Positions 24,896 to 34,320 of a DNA stretch of 64,000 nt are shown here, piece after piece. The DNA comes from Streptomyces sp. NBC_00273 (GTDB lineage Bacteria; Actinomycetota; Actinomycetes; Streptomycetales; Streptomycetaceae). The translations under genes and the position numbers were made by a program. Numbering within the stretch: position 1 is the stretch's first letter; each line of letters opens with the position of its first letter. The notes below the pieces were generated by a model that saw only the letters and a program-made list of their open reading frames with translations, had not been told where the DNA came from and did no database searches. Where the stretch lies: positions 310,001 to 374,000 of the forward strand of contig NZ_CP108067.1 of NCBI RefSeq assembly GCF_036178145.1, read 5' to 3'.

Positions 24896-27268
24896 TTGAC
24901 GTACACAGCCCGCGACGAGTGGGAGCAGCACTACGGCGAGGGGAAGGGGTGGCGCCGGCTCGGTGAGCGCGAACAGCAACTCCTTGCCGAGCACGCCCCG
25001 GTCCCTGAGGGTGCGGGCCGGGCCCTGGATGTGGGCTGCGGGACCGGGGAGCTGGCCGCCCACCTGGCAAGGGTGGGCTACACCGTGGACGCCGTCGACC
25101 TCGCGGGCAACGCGATCGCCCGGGCCCGCGAGGAGCACGCCGGCATCGAGGGCGTGCGATGGCTGCAGCTGGACATCGAGCGCGACGACCCGGCCCCGCT
25201 GCACGAGGAGGGGTACGACCTGATCACGCTGCGGCTGGTGTACCCGTTCGTGAGGGATCGCGGCCGGATCGTTCACGGGCTGGGCGAGCGGCTGCGCGAC
25301 GGCGGCGCGCTCGTCGTCATCACCCCGGTCGTCGAGAACACGCCGGAGGAGCGGCGCGGGATCGCCCTGGACGAGGACGAGATCACGCTGCTCGGTGCCG
25401 GCTGGAAGACGGTGGAGCGGCTGGACGCGGATGGTCTGGCCTTCTTGCTCCTTCGCGGACCGTGCCACGTCGACACCCGGGCTGTCGAGAAGCGGCCAAC
25501 CACCGGTCACGGCCTGACCGGTGCGCTCGCCGTGATCACCGACGACGCCGGCCGGGTCCTGTTGGGCCGCTCCCGGCGCGGCATGCTTGAGCTGCCCGGC
25601 GGCAAGACCACCGGCCGCGAGGACTTCGCCGCCGCTGCGGTGCGCGAACTCGCTGAGGAAACCGGGCTGGTCGCCGATCCGGCCGACGCGCACGTGGTGA
25701 CGATGCTGGTCGACGACAGCCACGGGGTCCCGCGGCTCACGGCCGTCGTCCGCATCACCGCCTGGACGGGCACTCTGGCCAACCCGGAGCCGGATAAGTT
25801 CGACCGCTGGGAGTTCTTCGACCTCCACGCCCTCGCCTGCGTCGGGGACGTGTTCGCCCCAGCCGCTCTCGCGCTCGATGCCGTGTGGCCCGGCGTCCTT
25901 CCCGGCGTGCCTCCGGCGACCTCCTACCCCATCGCCGCCGACCAGCCACGCGTGCCGGGGGAACCGGCGGAGGCTGCCAGGCTGCGCGCGGCAATGACCC
26001 AGATGGTCATCGGCGGCGGCTGGGCCCCCTCCGCGCCGGTGCAGGAGGCGCTGCGGACCGTGCCCCGGCATCGCTTCGCCCCAGAGGCGAACCTCCTGGC
26101 CGCGTACGACGGCGGCGACCGGGCCGTCATCACCCGCTACGACGAGGCCGGGACGGCGATCAGCTCGGTGTCCGCGGCCTGGCTCCAGGCCGACATGATC
26201 GAGCACCTGAGCCTGGAGCCGGGCGCGGTCGTGTTCGAGGCAGGATCCGGCGGCTACAACGCCGAGCTGATCGCCCACGTCACCGGACCCGACGGACGCA
26301 TCGTCACCGTCGACATCGACCCATGGGTCGTGCGCCGCACCCGCCGGTTCCTCACGGAGGCTGGCAGCGGCCGCGTCACCGCCGTCGAAGCCGACGCCGC
26401 CCTCGGCGCACCCGGGCACCTCGTGCCGCGCGGCGGCTTCGACGCTGGCATGATCACCTACAACTGCTGGGACATCGCCCCGGCCTGGCGGGAGCAGCTG
26501 TCCGAGGGCGGCCGCCTGGTCCTGCCGCTGGAAATCGGCGGCTACACCCGAGCGGTTACCTTCGAACGGAGCGGCCAGGTGCTGCACGCTCGCCACTTCA
26601 CGTACTGCGGTTTCGTCCGCGACCAAGGGCAACAAGCCCGCACCATCCCGGCCCTCTCCTTCCTCGACGGCGGGCTGACGCTTCGCTTCGAGCACGGCAC
26701 CGCCGCCGATACGACGGGCTTGGAGGAGGCGCTGCGCGGGCCGCGGCACGAGATCCCCACCGGCGTGACCATGGGAGCGAACGCCCACTTCGGGTCCCTG
26801 CAGCTGTACGCGGCCACCACCCTGTCGGGCTTCTGCCGGCTGGCCGCCCACCAGGAACCGGATGGGGCCGTGACCGGTATCGCGAAGGACCACGACGCCC
26901 CCGCGATCACCGGCGAGGCCTCGCTCGCCTACCTGATCCACATCCAGACCAAGAACGGCGACAGCCCGCAGGGCAAGGCGTGGGAGTGGGTCGTCCACGC
27001 CTTCGGCGAGCAGGGTCCCGCGCTCGCGGAGCGGCTGGCGGCCACGGTCCGGGCCTGGGACCGCCACATCCGCGCCGACGAGAAGCACCAGCACGCCGAT
27101 CCCGTCCTGACGGTCCACCCGGCCAGCACGCCCGACGATGAGCTGCCCTCCGGTGATGTCATGAACAAGGAGCACTGCCGTCTGGTGTTCCGGTGGCCGG
27201 GGCGTAACGTGGTGCTGCCCGGGCCCGTTGAGCGGCCCGAGGCCGAGGTCGTAGCGGAGGGGGTGTGA
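24896..27268 (+). CDS. Methyltransferase-Nudix-methyltransferase triple fusion
   Basis: 790 residues from TTG 24896, eight bases after GAGGAG. Residues about 1-190 are a class I methyltransferase (ALDVGCGTGELAAHLARVGY at 43-62, then VDLAGNAIARAREEH, and GGALVVITPV). Residues about 205-350 are a complete Nudix domain with the box GGKTTGREDFAAAAVRELAE then ETGL (235-258). Residues about 365-700 are a PCMT-like methyltransferase of the 'FxLD system' type (APSAPVQEALRTVPRHRFAP, VFEAGSGGYNAELIAHVTGP, GFDAGMITYNCWDIAPAWRE). The C-terminal 90 residues are unassigned. I know these families separately but do not recall this arrangement. Inferred role: tailoring and clean-up of a nucleotide-linked or peptide substrate. 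It overlaps the next gene by GTGA-type coupling. Confidence 0.85.
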   Translation: MTYTARDEWEQHYGEGKGWRRLGEREQQLLAEHAPVPEGAGRALDVGCGTGELAAHLARVGYTVDAVDLAGNAIARAREEHAGIEGVRWLQLDIERDDPAPLHEEGYDLITLRLVYPFVRDRGRIVHGLGERLRDGGALVVITPVVENTPEERRGIALDEDEITLLGAGWKTVERLDADGLAFLLLRGPCHVDTRAVEKRPTTGHGLTGALAVITDDAGRVLLGRSRRGMLELPGGKTTGREDFAAAAVRELAEETGLVADPADAHVVTMLVDDSHGVPRLTAVVRITAWTGTLANPEPDKFDRWEFFDLHALACVGDVFAPAALALDAVWPGVLPGVPPATSYPIAADQPRVPGEPAEAARLRAAMTQMVIGGGWAPSAPVQEALRTVPRHRFAPEANLLAAYDGGDRAVITRYDEAGTAISSVSAAWLQADMIEHLSLEPGAVVFEAGSGGYNAELIAHVTGPDGRIVTVDIDPWVVRRTRRFLTEAGSGRVTAVEADAALGAPGHLVPRGGFDAGMITYNCWDIAPAWREQLSEGGRLVLPLEIGGYTRAVTFERSGQVLHARHFTYCGFVRDQGQQARTIPALSFLDGGLTLRFEHGTAADTTGLEEALRGPRHEIPTGVTMGANAHFGSLQLYAATTLSGFCRLAAHQEPDGAVTGIAKDHDAPAITGEASLAYLIHIQTKNGDSPQGKAWEWVVHAFGEQGPALAERLAATVRAWDRHIRADEKHQHADPVLTVHPASTPDDELPSGDVMNKEHCRLVFRWPGRNVVLPGPVERPEAEVVAEGV

Positions 27269-28130
27269 CGGTGGAACGGGCCCTGTGGGAGGCAGTGTTC
27301 GTCGCTCCGGCGGAGCGCGACGAGCGGGACCGCATGCGGCGCGCGCACGCGGCCGCCGCGAAGCAGCCCCAGGTGTCCGCGTCGGGGCCGGCGGTGTGGG
27401 GGTGGCAGGGCCGCACCCTGGGGCGCCGGGCCGAGGATTGCTGGCTGCGCATCGTCTCCGCCGAGGTGGACAAGGCGGGCGGACGGCTGTGGAGGGGACG
27501 GCGACCGCGGACACGCACGTGCCACGGACGGTACCGCGGCCCCGGCTTCGCGACGTCCTCGACTGGACCTCCCGGGACACTGCCTACCAGGCCGAGCTCA
27601 CCGAGTACGTGTCCGTCCCACCGGTCACCAGCAGCACTCCCGCCCTCGACCAGGACATCGCTCTGCCCGACTCGTGGTGGGCGGAGCTGAAGTCCGCGCT
27701 CGGCGCGCTCGCTATGGTGCCCACCGACCGGGAATCCGTACGGCAGAACTGGGTCGACCGGAACCTCCGCCGCTTCCTCGGCATCTACCCCGTCCGTATC
27801 CGCGATACGACGACCGGGCACGCCGATCTGCACTGGGCGAACCTCACCCGCGCGCCCCTGGTCCTGCGCGACTGGGAGAACTGGGGCCGCCTGCCCGTCG
27901 GCTACGACCTGGGTCTGCTTCACGCGTACTCGCTGGCCGCACCGGCGACCGCCGCCCGGATCCGGCACGAGTTCGCCCACGTCCTCGACACGGACGCCGG
28001 CCGGACCGGGGAGCTCATCGCCCTCGGGCAACTCCTCCAAGCGTGCTCCCGGTGCGTCCACCCTCACCTCGCCCCGCTCGTCGCCCGCCAGGCCGAGCAC
28101 CTCACCGGCATCCCCGTCCCCACGCCCTGA
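27265..28130 (+). pseudogene. APH-like phosphotransferase, single-base frameshift
   Basis: GTG 27265 overlaps the previous stop. The first 76 residues (TVERALWEAVFVAPAERDER ... IVSAEVDKAGGRLW) are in one frame; the rest (EGTATADTHVPRTV, RFLGIYPVRIRDTTTGHADL, HWANLTRAPLVLRDWENWGR, LPVGYDLGLLHAYSL) is in the -1 frame. A missing G in TGTGGAGGGG near 27497 accounts for the change. The GHADLHWANL catalytic loop and VLRDWENWG metal-binding Asp identify an aminoglycoside-phosphotransferase/kinase fold of about 288 residues. Its substrate is probably in the same cassette pathway. Confidence 0.7.
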
Positions 28131-28163
28131 CCACAACACGGCCCCGACGGCCTGGAGGAACCC

Positions 28164-29048
28164 ATGCCCCGCCCACGCGTCGACGTCGTCGTTCTGACCA
28201 TGAACGACCGCCCTGCCGAGGAAGCAGCCGCGCAGGCGACACTTCTTGCCCAGAGCGGCGTCGACGTGCGGGTGCTGGTGGTCGGAAACGGCTGCAAGCC
28301 CGAGGTCGTGCCACCCGGTGCGCTCACCGTGTCCCTGCCCGAGAACATCGGTATCCCCGGTGGCCGCAACGCTGGCGCCGCCGCGCTGCGCAACGCGGGC
28401 GATCCCGCCGCCTGGCTCTACTTCCTCGACAACGACGCCAGCTTTCCCCGCCCCGACGTCCTGGCCCGACTCGTCGCCGAGGCCGAGCGGCACCCAGAAG
28501 CCGCCTGGGTTCAGCCCCGGCTGACCGGCCCGGACGATGTGACCACGCCACGCCGCTGGGTCCCCCGGCTGCGCGCCTCGAACCCGGGGCGGCCGGGGAA
28601 GGTCGCTTCGATGACCGAAGGCGTCGTCCTGATCCGGCGCGACGCCTTCGACGCGGTAGGCGGGTGGGAAGATCACCTATTCCTATATCACGAAGGGTTC
28701 GACCTGGCCTGGCGACTGTACGAGGCGGGCTGGAGCGGCTGGTACGCGGCGTCGATCCGCATGCACCACCCACTCACCGAACCCGCCCGTCATGCGCTCT
28801 ACCACCGGCTATCCGCCCGCAACAGGATCTGGATCGCCCACCGCAACCTCCCCGCCCCGCTCCTCCCCGTCTACCTGAGCGTTTGGACCACGATCACCCT
28901 GGTCCGGGCCGTGCGCGGTGGCGGACTGGGCCAGACGCTGCGCGGCATGCGCGAAGGGTGGACGACCCGACGTACGCAGCGGCGGCGTCCGATGAGCCGG
29001 CGCACCATCTACCGGCTCACCGCCGCCGGGCGGCCGCCGATCATCTGA
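28164..29048 (+). CDS. GT2-family glycosyltransferase
   Basis: 294 residues from ATG 28164 behind CTGGAGGAACCC. N-terminal Rossmann strand RVDVVVLTMNDRP, then NIGIPGGRNAGAAALRNAG and WLYFLDNDASFPRPDVLARL, with DND in place of the usual DDD. YHEGFDLAWRLYEAGWSGWY is the catalytic acceptor loop. No transmembrane segment apart from a hydrophobic patch near residue 240 (LLPVYLSVWTTITLVRAV), which may dock to the membrane. It fits rhamnosyl- or dTDP-sugar transferases. Part of the 23.5-30 kb cassette. Confidence 0.9.
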   Translation: MPRPRVDVVVLTMNDRPAEEAAAQATLLAQSGVDVRVLVVGNGCKPEVVPPGALTVSLPENIGIPGGRNAGAAALRNAGDPAAWLYFLDNDASFPRPDVLARLVAEAERHPEAAWVQPRLTGPDDVTTPRRWVPRLRASNPGRPGKVASMTEGVVLIRRDAFDAVGGWEDHLFLYHEGFDLAWRLYEAGWSGWYAASIRMHHPLTEPARHALYHRLSARNRIWIAHRNLPAPLLPVYLSVWTTITLVRAVRGGGLGQTLRGMREGWTTRRTQRRRPMSRRTIYRLTAAGRPPII

Positions 29049-29089
29049 CCTCTTTGCCCCATCCGCCACAACGAGGAGTCTTCTTCGCC

Positions 29090-29865
29090 ATGAACCAGCC
29101 GACTTTGCCTTCGCTGATGGGGGTGTTCGCCCATCCCGACGACGAGAGTCTGCTGGCCGGAGGCGTGCCCGCACAGCACCACGCCGCCGGCGCCCGCACC
29201 TCCGTCGTCACCGTCACCTGGGCGCCAACGAGCCAGCGAGCCCCCGAACTCTCGGACGCCCTCGCAGTTCTTGGAGCCGGCTCACCGCGGCTGCTCGGCT
29301 ACGCCGATGCCCGCAACCCCGCCTCAACGCCCATCGGAGCCGTACGCCTCGTCGAGCGCCCCTCGACGAAACCGTCGGACGCCTGGTCGCACACATCCGC
29401 GAAGTCCGGCCCGACATCGTCATCGGCCACGACGCCCTGGGCCAGCTCACGGGCCACCGGGACCACCGGCGCGCCCACCAGATCACCCTCCTCGCCGTCG
29501 AGGCCGCCGCCCTGCCACACCTGTATCCCGACGCCGGGGAGCCCTGGCAACCTGCCGCGCTGTACGCGGCCACGCACTCCGAATCCGGGATGGGCCGGCT
29601 CGGCCCGCTCCTTCAGAGCGTGGGCAAGACGCTCCTCGCGGTGCCGGACGCGTACGTGACCACGAGCGTCAACGTCTCGCCGTGGGCCGCGGTGAAGTGG
29701 GAGGCGATCTGCGCCCACCGCAGCGAGGTCGCCCGCCCGCGGCCCCTGCCCGGCCTGCTCGCCCGCCTGCCCGAACCGGAACGCAACCAGATCATCAGCA
29801 CCGAGTACTTCACCCGGCTCTCCCCCGGCCCCGCGCCGGGCGATACGCACCAGCTCGTCGCCTGA
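29090..29865 (+). pseudogene. PIG-L family deacetylase, single-base frameshift
   Basis: ATG 29090 behind GAGGAG. The first part carries the zinc motif GVFAHPDDESLLAGGV and VTVTWAPTSQRAPELSDALA. Near 29353 one base is missing (GTCGAGCGCCCC) and the rest continues in the -1 frame as APLDETVGRLVAHIREVRPD, HDALGQLTGHRDHRRAHQIT (third zinc His) and WAAVKWEAICAHRSEV. Expected length is about 258 residues. The family removes N-acetyl groups from sugars such as GlcNAc conjugates, which fits with the adjacent GT2. All metal residues are conserved, so an assembly error is possible. Confidence 0.75.
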
Positions 29866-29911
29866 CCGGCCCACCGTCCGCATGATCTCGCCCGCACGAT
29901 CGGAAGACGAG

Positions 29912-30060
29912 ATGACCACCACGCCCTCCCCTGACGCCTCACCCGGCACGATAGTGACCGACGAGGAGTACGGGGCCTTACGCGCCTCGGCCGCCCTGTG
30001 GGCCGGAACGTCCGTGCTGATCACCGACGAACGCGGCCGGGTCCGCGGCGGCACCCGGGC
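29912..30060 (+). pseudogene. Truncated Nudix hydrolase, last gene of the cassette
   Basis: ATG 29912 begins TTTPSPDASPGTIVTDEEYG then ALRASAALWAGTSVLITDER and GRV, the N-terminus of actinobacterial Nudix proteins before the LVQRVDYRD-like strand. It is interrupted at about 30045 by the istA remnant. Confidence 0.55.
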
Positions 30061-30074
30061 CGCGGGCGGCGGCA

Positions 30075-30764
30075 TCTCGGTGCGAGGGGTCGTGGATGGG
30101 CGTGAATCGCCCGGCGGCCCGGGCCTGGTCGAGGGCGGTGGCGCCGGGCAGGGCACCCGGTTTCCGAATCAGGGCCTCGAGGTAGTGGTCGAGTTCGAGG
30201 CGGGTGGCACCGCGGGCGATGAGCCGTTCGTGGCGGGCGACTTCTTCGCGGCCGTCGTAGACCACCAGCTCGGAGGCGTGGAGCATGACGCGGACGGTCC
30301 GTCAAATCAGCCGGACCGGCACCGAGTAGCGGTTCATCCGGACGCAGATCTGGCTGTAGCGGTCGACCCGCGATGTGGAGAGCCTGCCGGTCTCGAAGGA
30401 TCTTCCGGCAGCGGTGCCAGCAGCGGCTGTTCCGTCGCGAAGTACTCGCCGATCGTGTGCGGCCGGGACCGGATGCGGGGCCGTCGTCCTCCTGGTCCCA
30501 TCGGTCGATCATGGCGTTGAGCTCGGCGAGCGTGTCGACTTCGGGGACGGGGACGATGTGGTTGCGGCGAAACCAGCCGGTCTGGCCTTCGACGCCGCCC
30601 TTCTCGTGGGCGCCGCGGATGCCGGGCTGGCAGTAGAAGGCTTCCAGTCCGTAGTGCGAGCGGAAGGCGGTCCAGCGTTCGGCCTCCACCCGGCTGCGTG
30701 AGAGGCCCAGCACCTGGGCGACGGCGGCCCTACGGTTGTCGTAGCGGACATTCCCGGTCGGCAC
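30075..30764 (-). pseudogene. IS21-family istA fragment
   Basis: Reads VRYDNRRAAVAQVLGLSRSR, RWTAFRSHYGLEAFYCQPGI and GVEGQTGWFRRNHIVPVPEV (catalytic Glu region), then shifts frame near 30490 and again near 30300 before HASELVVYDGREEVARHERL and GRFTPIHDP. Both ends of the transposase are missing. Its insertion removed the end of the Nudix gene. Confidence 0.8.
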
Positions 30765-30834
30765 CCCTCTAATATGCGGGTCTCGATGTCAAGCCCCGGA
30801 AACCCGCTGGGGCTTCACGTAGGCATCCGGCAGG

Positions 30835-31227
30835 ATGTCGGACGTGATCCTGAAGTATCCCTGCGTGTGCTGCGGCCACCTGACGATGAACGACGGGCCA
30901 GGCTCGTATCAGATCTGCCCGGTCTGTTTCTGGGAGGACGACGACATCCAGCTGCGCTGGCCGGACTACTCAGGTGGCGCCAACAGGCCTTCCCTGATCG
31001 AGGCCCAGCAGAACTTCCAGGACTACGGAGCATGCGACGAACGGTCCATGGAACACGTCAGGTATCCCGAGGACGACGAGCCGCTGGACTCGAGCCGGCG
31101 TCCCATCGATACAGACCGCGATCGCTTCGAGCCCAAGGCCGTGCAGCTAGCCGCCTGGCCTGACGACCGCACTGTCCTTTCCTGGTGGCGATATAGGAGC
31201 ACCGGATTCTGGCGTCCTGCCCTGTGA
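30835..31227 (+). CDS. CPCC family cysteine-rich protein
   Basis: 130 residues from ATG 30835; the ribosome site is weak and a GTG at 30841 is possible. The N-terminus has the family signature YPCVCCGHLTMNDGPGSYQI then CPVCFWEDDDIQ, a small zinc-binding module with two CxxC pairs, followed by GGANRPSLIEAQQNFQDYGA. CPCC proteins are small soluble zinc proteins often found beside toxin or immunity genes; function unproven. The length is typical. It sits between an istA remnant and integrase debris. Confidence 0.85.
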   Translation: MSDVILKYPCVCCGHLTMNDGPGSYQICPVCFWEDDDIQLRWPDYSGGANRPSLIEAQQNFQDYGACDERSMEHVRYPEDDEPLDSSRRPIDTDRDRFEPKAVQLAAWPDDRTVLSWWRYRSTGFWRPAL

Positions 31228-31265
31228 CGTCGTCACCCGGCCGGTTCGTCGAGTCGGCGAAGGAG

Positions 31266-31871
31266 CCCGTCGAAGATCTACTCGCGGGCAACCTGCCCCT
31301 TCGCTGCCGCGTCGTCCCGCTGGCGTTCGAGCGTTGGACGGAACTCGATCGTGGTGACGAAGAACGTGCAGGACTCGCAGATCGACTCGAAGTGGCAGTC
31401 CATCTCGATCGGGCTAGCGCAGTACCCGTTCCCGAGCATGCGACGGTGCATTTCTCGGCGGAGCTTGGCCATCTCCGAGCCCTCGGCGTCGGCCGGGGCG
31501 GACGGCGTGCGGTCGTGGTCGGGGCTGCCGTGGCCGGCGCCGAGGACCAAGGGGTGGCGGATGCCGCTGCGGGTCTGGACGGTGATGGTGTCCTCGCGCG
31601 GGCCTGGCGGCGTAGAAGTCGGGTTGGTTGAGGATCGCCGCGGCGACGGCTTCCGTCAGGACCCGGGCGGGGAGAATGTCGTCGTCGGTGGGCTCGGCTT
31701 CCCCCAGCGTGAGGCTGAAGTGGAGGCCCGCGAGCGGTCCAGCGTGCCGCGCTGGCGTGTCGTGAGCTTCGTGTCGATCAGGTCCTGGACCAAGCCGTAG
31801 CGGAACAGGCCCACCTGCCGGGCCCGCTCAGCCCGGCGACGGTCCTCGTCCTCACTCGGTGGCATAGGCAA
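31266..31871 (-). pseudogene. Chimeric integrase/transposase remnant
   Basis: The upstream part (31871 to about 31750: ARQVGLFRYGLVQDLIDTKL then TTRQRGTLDRS) is the N-terminus of a Mu/IS481-like transposase. It is joined to GLHFSLTLGEAEPTDDDILP and AVAAAILNQPDFYAA, and then, after another frame change, KLRREMHRRMLGNGYCASPI, DCHFESICESCTFFVTTIEF and RPTLERQRDDAAAKGQ, the C-terminus of an actinobacterial integrase. The parts belong to different proteins or a heavily deleted one. Not functional. Confidence 0.6.
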
Positions 31872-31968
31872 CCCACCTCGCGTCTCGAACAGAGCCCGCC
31901 GCTTCGCCGGCGGACGCGATCAAGCCTTGCGGCACCTCCAGATCCCGCCCAGGGGCGGCCCGTGTTGA

Positions 31969-32575
31969 TCAAATGGCTGTAGAAGGCGAGGCCAGGACCG
32001 TGCTGTCTATGGCCCGGCCGGCGAACTCCCACCGCGACACCGTGAGCATCTGCGGCCACTTGGCCGAGGCGGCCCGATGGGCCGCGGCGACCGCCGAGAC
32101 GGCATCAGCGAGCGTCGACTGTGTCGCATCCGGCATCACCGGGTCATCGGCGAGTGCGACAAGAGCGACGGTGAAGTGGCGTCGCACGTCCTGCGCCCGC
32201 CCGGCGAACGCCCGCAACCAGCCACGGACCGTGCCCTCGGCCAAGCCCAGACGGGCGGCGACCTGGCGGTGCCCCATACCCAACGCCGCTATCTCCAGGC
32301 AGGCCCCGATCACCACGGCCGCATCCACCCGACGCGGCCAGAGGGCCTGCGCCAGCAGAATGTGCGTGACCTGGCAGCCGGAACAACGCGTACGACGTGG
32401 CCGCAGAAACAGCCGGGACCCGAGATCACCCCGGACGGTGCGAGGCGCCCGTGTCCCCACGGGTGCGAGTGGGCCGAGCAGGAGGGACACACCAACCGGC
32501 CGTCCCTCAGCTGTCGTTCCACCGAGACCGGATCCGTGTCCACGATCAGCGCGTGGGCGCCCCTCAGCTCAGCGG
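31969..32575 (-). pseudogene. DUF6431 helix-turn-helix transposition accessory protein, frameshifted
   Basis: The upstream part has ALIVDTDPVSVERQLRDGRL then VCPSCSAHSHPWGHGR (first zinc pair). Near 32460 the frame shifts and continues RAPRTVRGDLGSRLFLRPRR, TRCSGCQVTHILLAQALWPR (second zinc pair) and GHRQVAARLGLAEGTVRGWL (helix-turn-helix). This is the DUF6431 family, usually paired with IS481-like transposases, consistent with the transposase remnant just downstream. The C-terminus (FAGRAIDSTVLAS) stops at the junction at 31969. Confidence 0.65.
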
Positions 32576-33690
32576 CGAGACATGTAAAGGTCGAGGGCTT
32601 TGTGGAGGAGCCTGTTGAGCGGGAAGTCCCACTCGCCGAGGTACTCGGCGGCCTGGCCGCCGGTGCCGACCTTGAACCGGAGCAGGCCGAGCAGGTGGTT
32701 GGACTCCTCCAGGGTGTCGGTGATGCCACGCAGGTCGTAGACGCTCGCGCCCAGTTCGTGGGCGTCGGACATCATCCGCCACTGGATCGCGTTGTTCGGC
32801 TGGACTTCCCGCTTGCGGCTAGTGGAGGCCCCGTAGGAGTACCAGACGTGCTCACCAACGGTCAGCATCGTGGCCGCGGCCAGCACCTCACCCTCGTGAT
32901 GGGCCAGATACAGCCGCATCCGGTCGGCGTCCTCCGCCCGGAGCGCGGTCCACATCCGCTGAAAATAGGCCAGCGGCCTGGGGATGAACCGGTCGCGCTC
33001 CGCGGTCTCCCTATAGATCTCGTAGAAGGCGGGCAGGTCCTCGTAGCCGCCCTGGACGACCTTGACGCCGGCCTTCTCGGCCTTCTTGACGTTGCGGCGC
33101 CACTGCTGGTTGAAGCCGCGCTGGACCTCCTCCAGGGACTTTCCGGCGAGCGGGACCTGGAAGACATAGCGCGGCTGCCCCGCGCTGAACCCGTCCTCAC
33201 CGCCCACTTCGCCCTGCTGCCATCCCAATCGGCGCAGCCGGTCAGCGACATCGAAAGCCCGCGGCTCGCACGAGCTGGCCTCAACATCGCGCAGCCGGCC
33301 TGCCTGCGGGTCCGCAATGGCGTCCTTGACCGTTCCCGCATCCCAGCGCCGCACGATCACGGGCGGACCCATCTTCACCGAGAACGCGCCGCGGGTCTTG
33401 AGATAGGCCAGCATCGGCTCGAGCCACCGCTCAAGGTCTGGGGCGTACCAGTCGATGACCGGACCTTCGGGAAGGTAGGCCAGGTACCGCTTGACCTTCG
33501 GCAACGGCCGGAACAACACGAGCGCCACGCCGGCGATCTGTCCAATCTCGTCGATCCATCCGAGGCTCTCCGCCCGCCAGTCCGGCTTCACATCCCCCCA
33601 CGAGGGCACCTGCATATGACTCGCGGAAGACCGACCCTTGATGAAGGCCAGATGCTCGTCACGGCTGATCGCTCTCAAGCGGAAGGTCAT
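32569..33690 (-). CDS. FemX/FemA-like peptidoglycan bridge aminoacyltransferase
   Basis: 373 residues from ATG 33690, with AGGAGC eight bases upstream. Fem family features: SSASHMQVPSWGDVKPDW at the N-terminus, LPKVKRYLAYLPEGPVIDW, FQVPLAGKSLEEVQRGFNQQ, WRRNVKKAEKAGVKVVQGG, the second GNAT-like domain YLAHHEGEVLAAATMLTVGE, SNHLLGLLRFKVGTGG and YLGEWDFPLNRLLHKAL. These enzymes use aminoacyl-tRNA to add Gly (FemX) or related residues to lipid II at the cytoplasmic face. Streptomyces has several copies; VanK-like versions matter for glycopeptide resistance. No van genes are nearby, so the role is probably general. Confidence 0.9.
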   Translation of the reverse strand: MTFRLRAISRDEHLAFIKGRSSASHMQVPSWGDVKPDWRAESLGWIDEIGQIAGVALVLFRPLPKVKRYLAYLPEGPVIDWYAPDLERWLEPMLAYLKTRGAFSVKMGPPVIVRRWDAGTVKDAIADPQAGRLRDVEASSCEPRAFDVADRLRRLGWQQGEVGGEDGFSAGQPRYVFQVPLAGKSLEEVQRGFNQQWRRNVKKAEKAGVKVVQGGYEDLPAFYEIYRETAERDRFIPRPLAYFQRMWTALRAEDADRMRLYLAHHEGEVLAAATMLTVGEHVWYSYGASTSRKREVQPNNAIQWRMMSDAHELGASVYDLRGITDTLEESNHLLGLLRFKVGTGGQAAEYLGEWDFPLNRLLHKALDLYMSRR

Positions 33691-33864
33691 GCGTAGTGCT
33701 CCTTTGTTCGACACGCCAGCCTACTTCGCAGACTTCACGCCCCACCTCGCCGTGTGCACGCTGTCGTCGCACACGAACCAGCACGAACCTTCCCAGCAAG
33801 ATCATCAATCATGTTCAACGTGAACGTCGCGAACCCTCACCTACGTGCTCACACAGAGAGTCGT

Positions 33865-34155
33865 CTAACACTCGGGCAGCAATTCCGCCTTGTCGCGGAC
33901 GAGGGACAGGTGCGCGGTCCATTCCGCCAGCGGTCCGGTCAGGCCGATGTCCGCCTCGTACAGCGGCCGGTCACTGACCGTCGCCCAGTCCAGCGGGTAT
34001 TCGGCAGCACCACGCCATCCGCACGCGCACCCCGCCCGGAGCGCCACGACACGCGGCCGGCCGGCCCGGCCGTCGTCATCGGCACCAAGGTCCGCACCCT
34101 GGCCGACCGCGGTGCCGTCGGCGATCTGATTGACGTCCACGCGGCCTCTCACCAC
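33865..34155 (-). CDS. Hypothetical protein with zinc-like CxCGW motif
   Basis: Up to 96 residues from GTG 34155 (start uncertain). The coding-like part reads VDVNQIADGTAVGQGADLGA, PRVVALRAGCACGWRGAAEY and PLDWATVSDRPLYEADIGLT, ending DKAELLPEC. The CACGW motif suggests metal or structural cysteines. No ribosome site, and the opposite strand has overlapping low-complexity frames. Probably a remnant of a Streptomyces protein of unknown function. Confidence 0.35.
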   Translation of the reverse strand: MVRGRVDVNQIADGTAVGQGADLGADDDGRAGRPRVVALRAGCACGWRGAAEYPLDWATVSDRPLYEADIGLTGPLAEWTAHLSLVRDKAELLPEC

Positions 34156-34320
34156 CGCACACCAACGAGCTCGAAGGCCTCGGCAGGCGGATGGCCGCAA
34201 CGAGTTCCGGCTCCACGCCCTCCGTGACCGCCTCGCCGTTGCGGACCGGGCCGATGACGAAGAGTTTGCCGCGTACGGCCCTCCCGAACCGCCGACCGTG
34301 ATCCTTCGGCCCCGCTCCGG

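Noticed and set aside
24866..27580. Very long minus-strand open frame (904 codons) opposite the triple-fusion gene
   Set aside because: It is Gly/Arg/Val-rich shadow sequence from GC-biased third positions; the plus strand has clear catalytic motifs and ribosome sites.
31224..31631. Plus-strand frame after the CPCC gene as a second operon gene
   Set aside because: The minus strand carries recognisable integrase sequence (HFESICESCTFF region); the plus frame is its complement.
32569..33690. FemX-like gene as part of a vancomycin-resistance cluster
   Set aside because: No vanHAX, vanRS or vanJ genes are in the window, and Streptomyces carries several fem homologues for normal wall synthesis.
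32077..33696. Plus-strand open frame opposite the FemX-like gene
   Set aside because: No start context or motifs; the minus-strand FemX protein explains the region fully.
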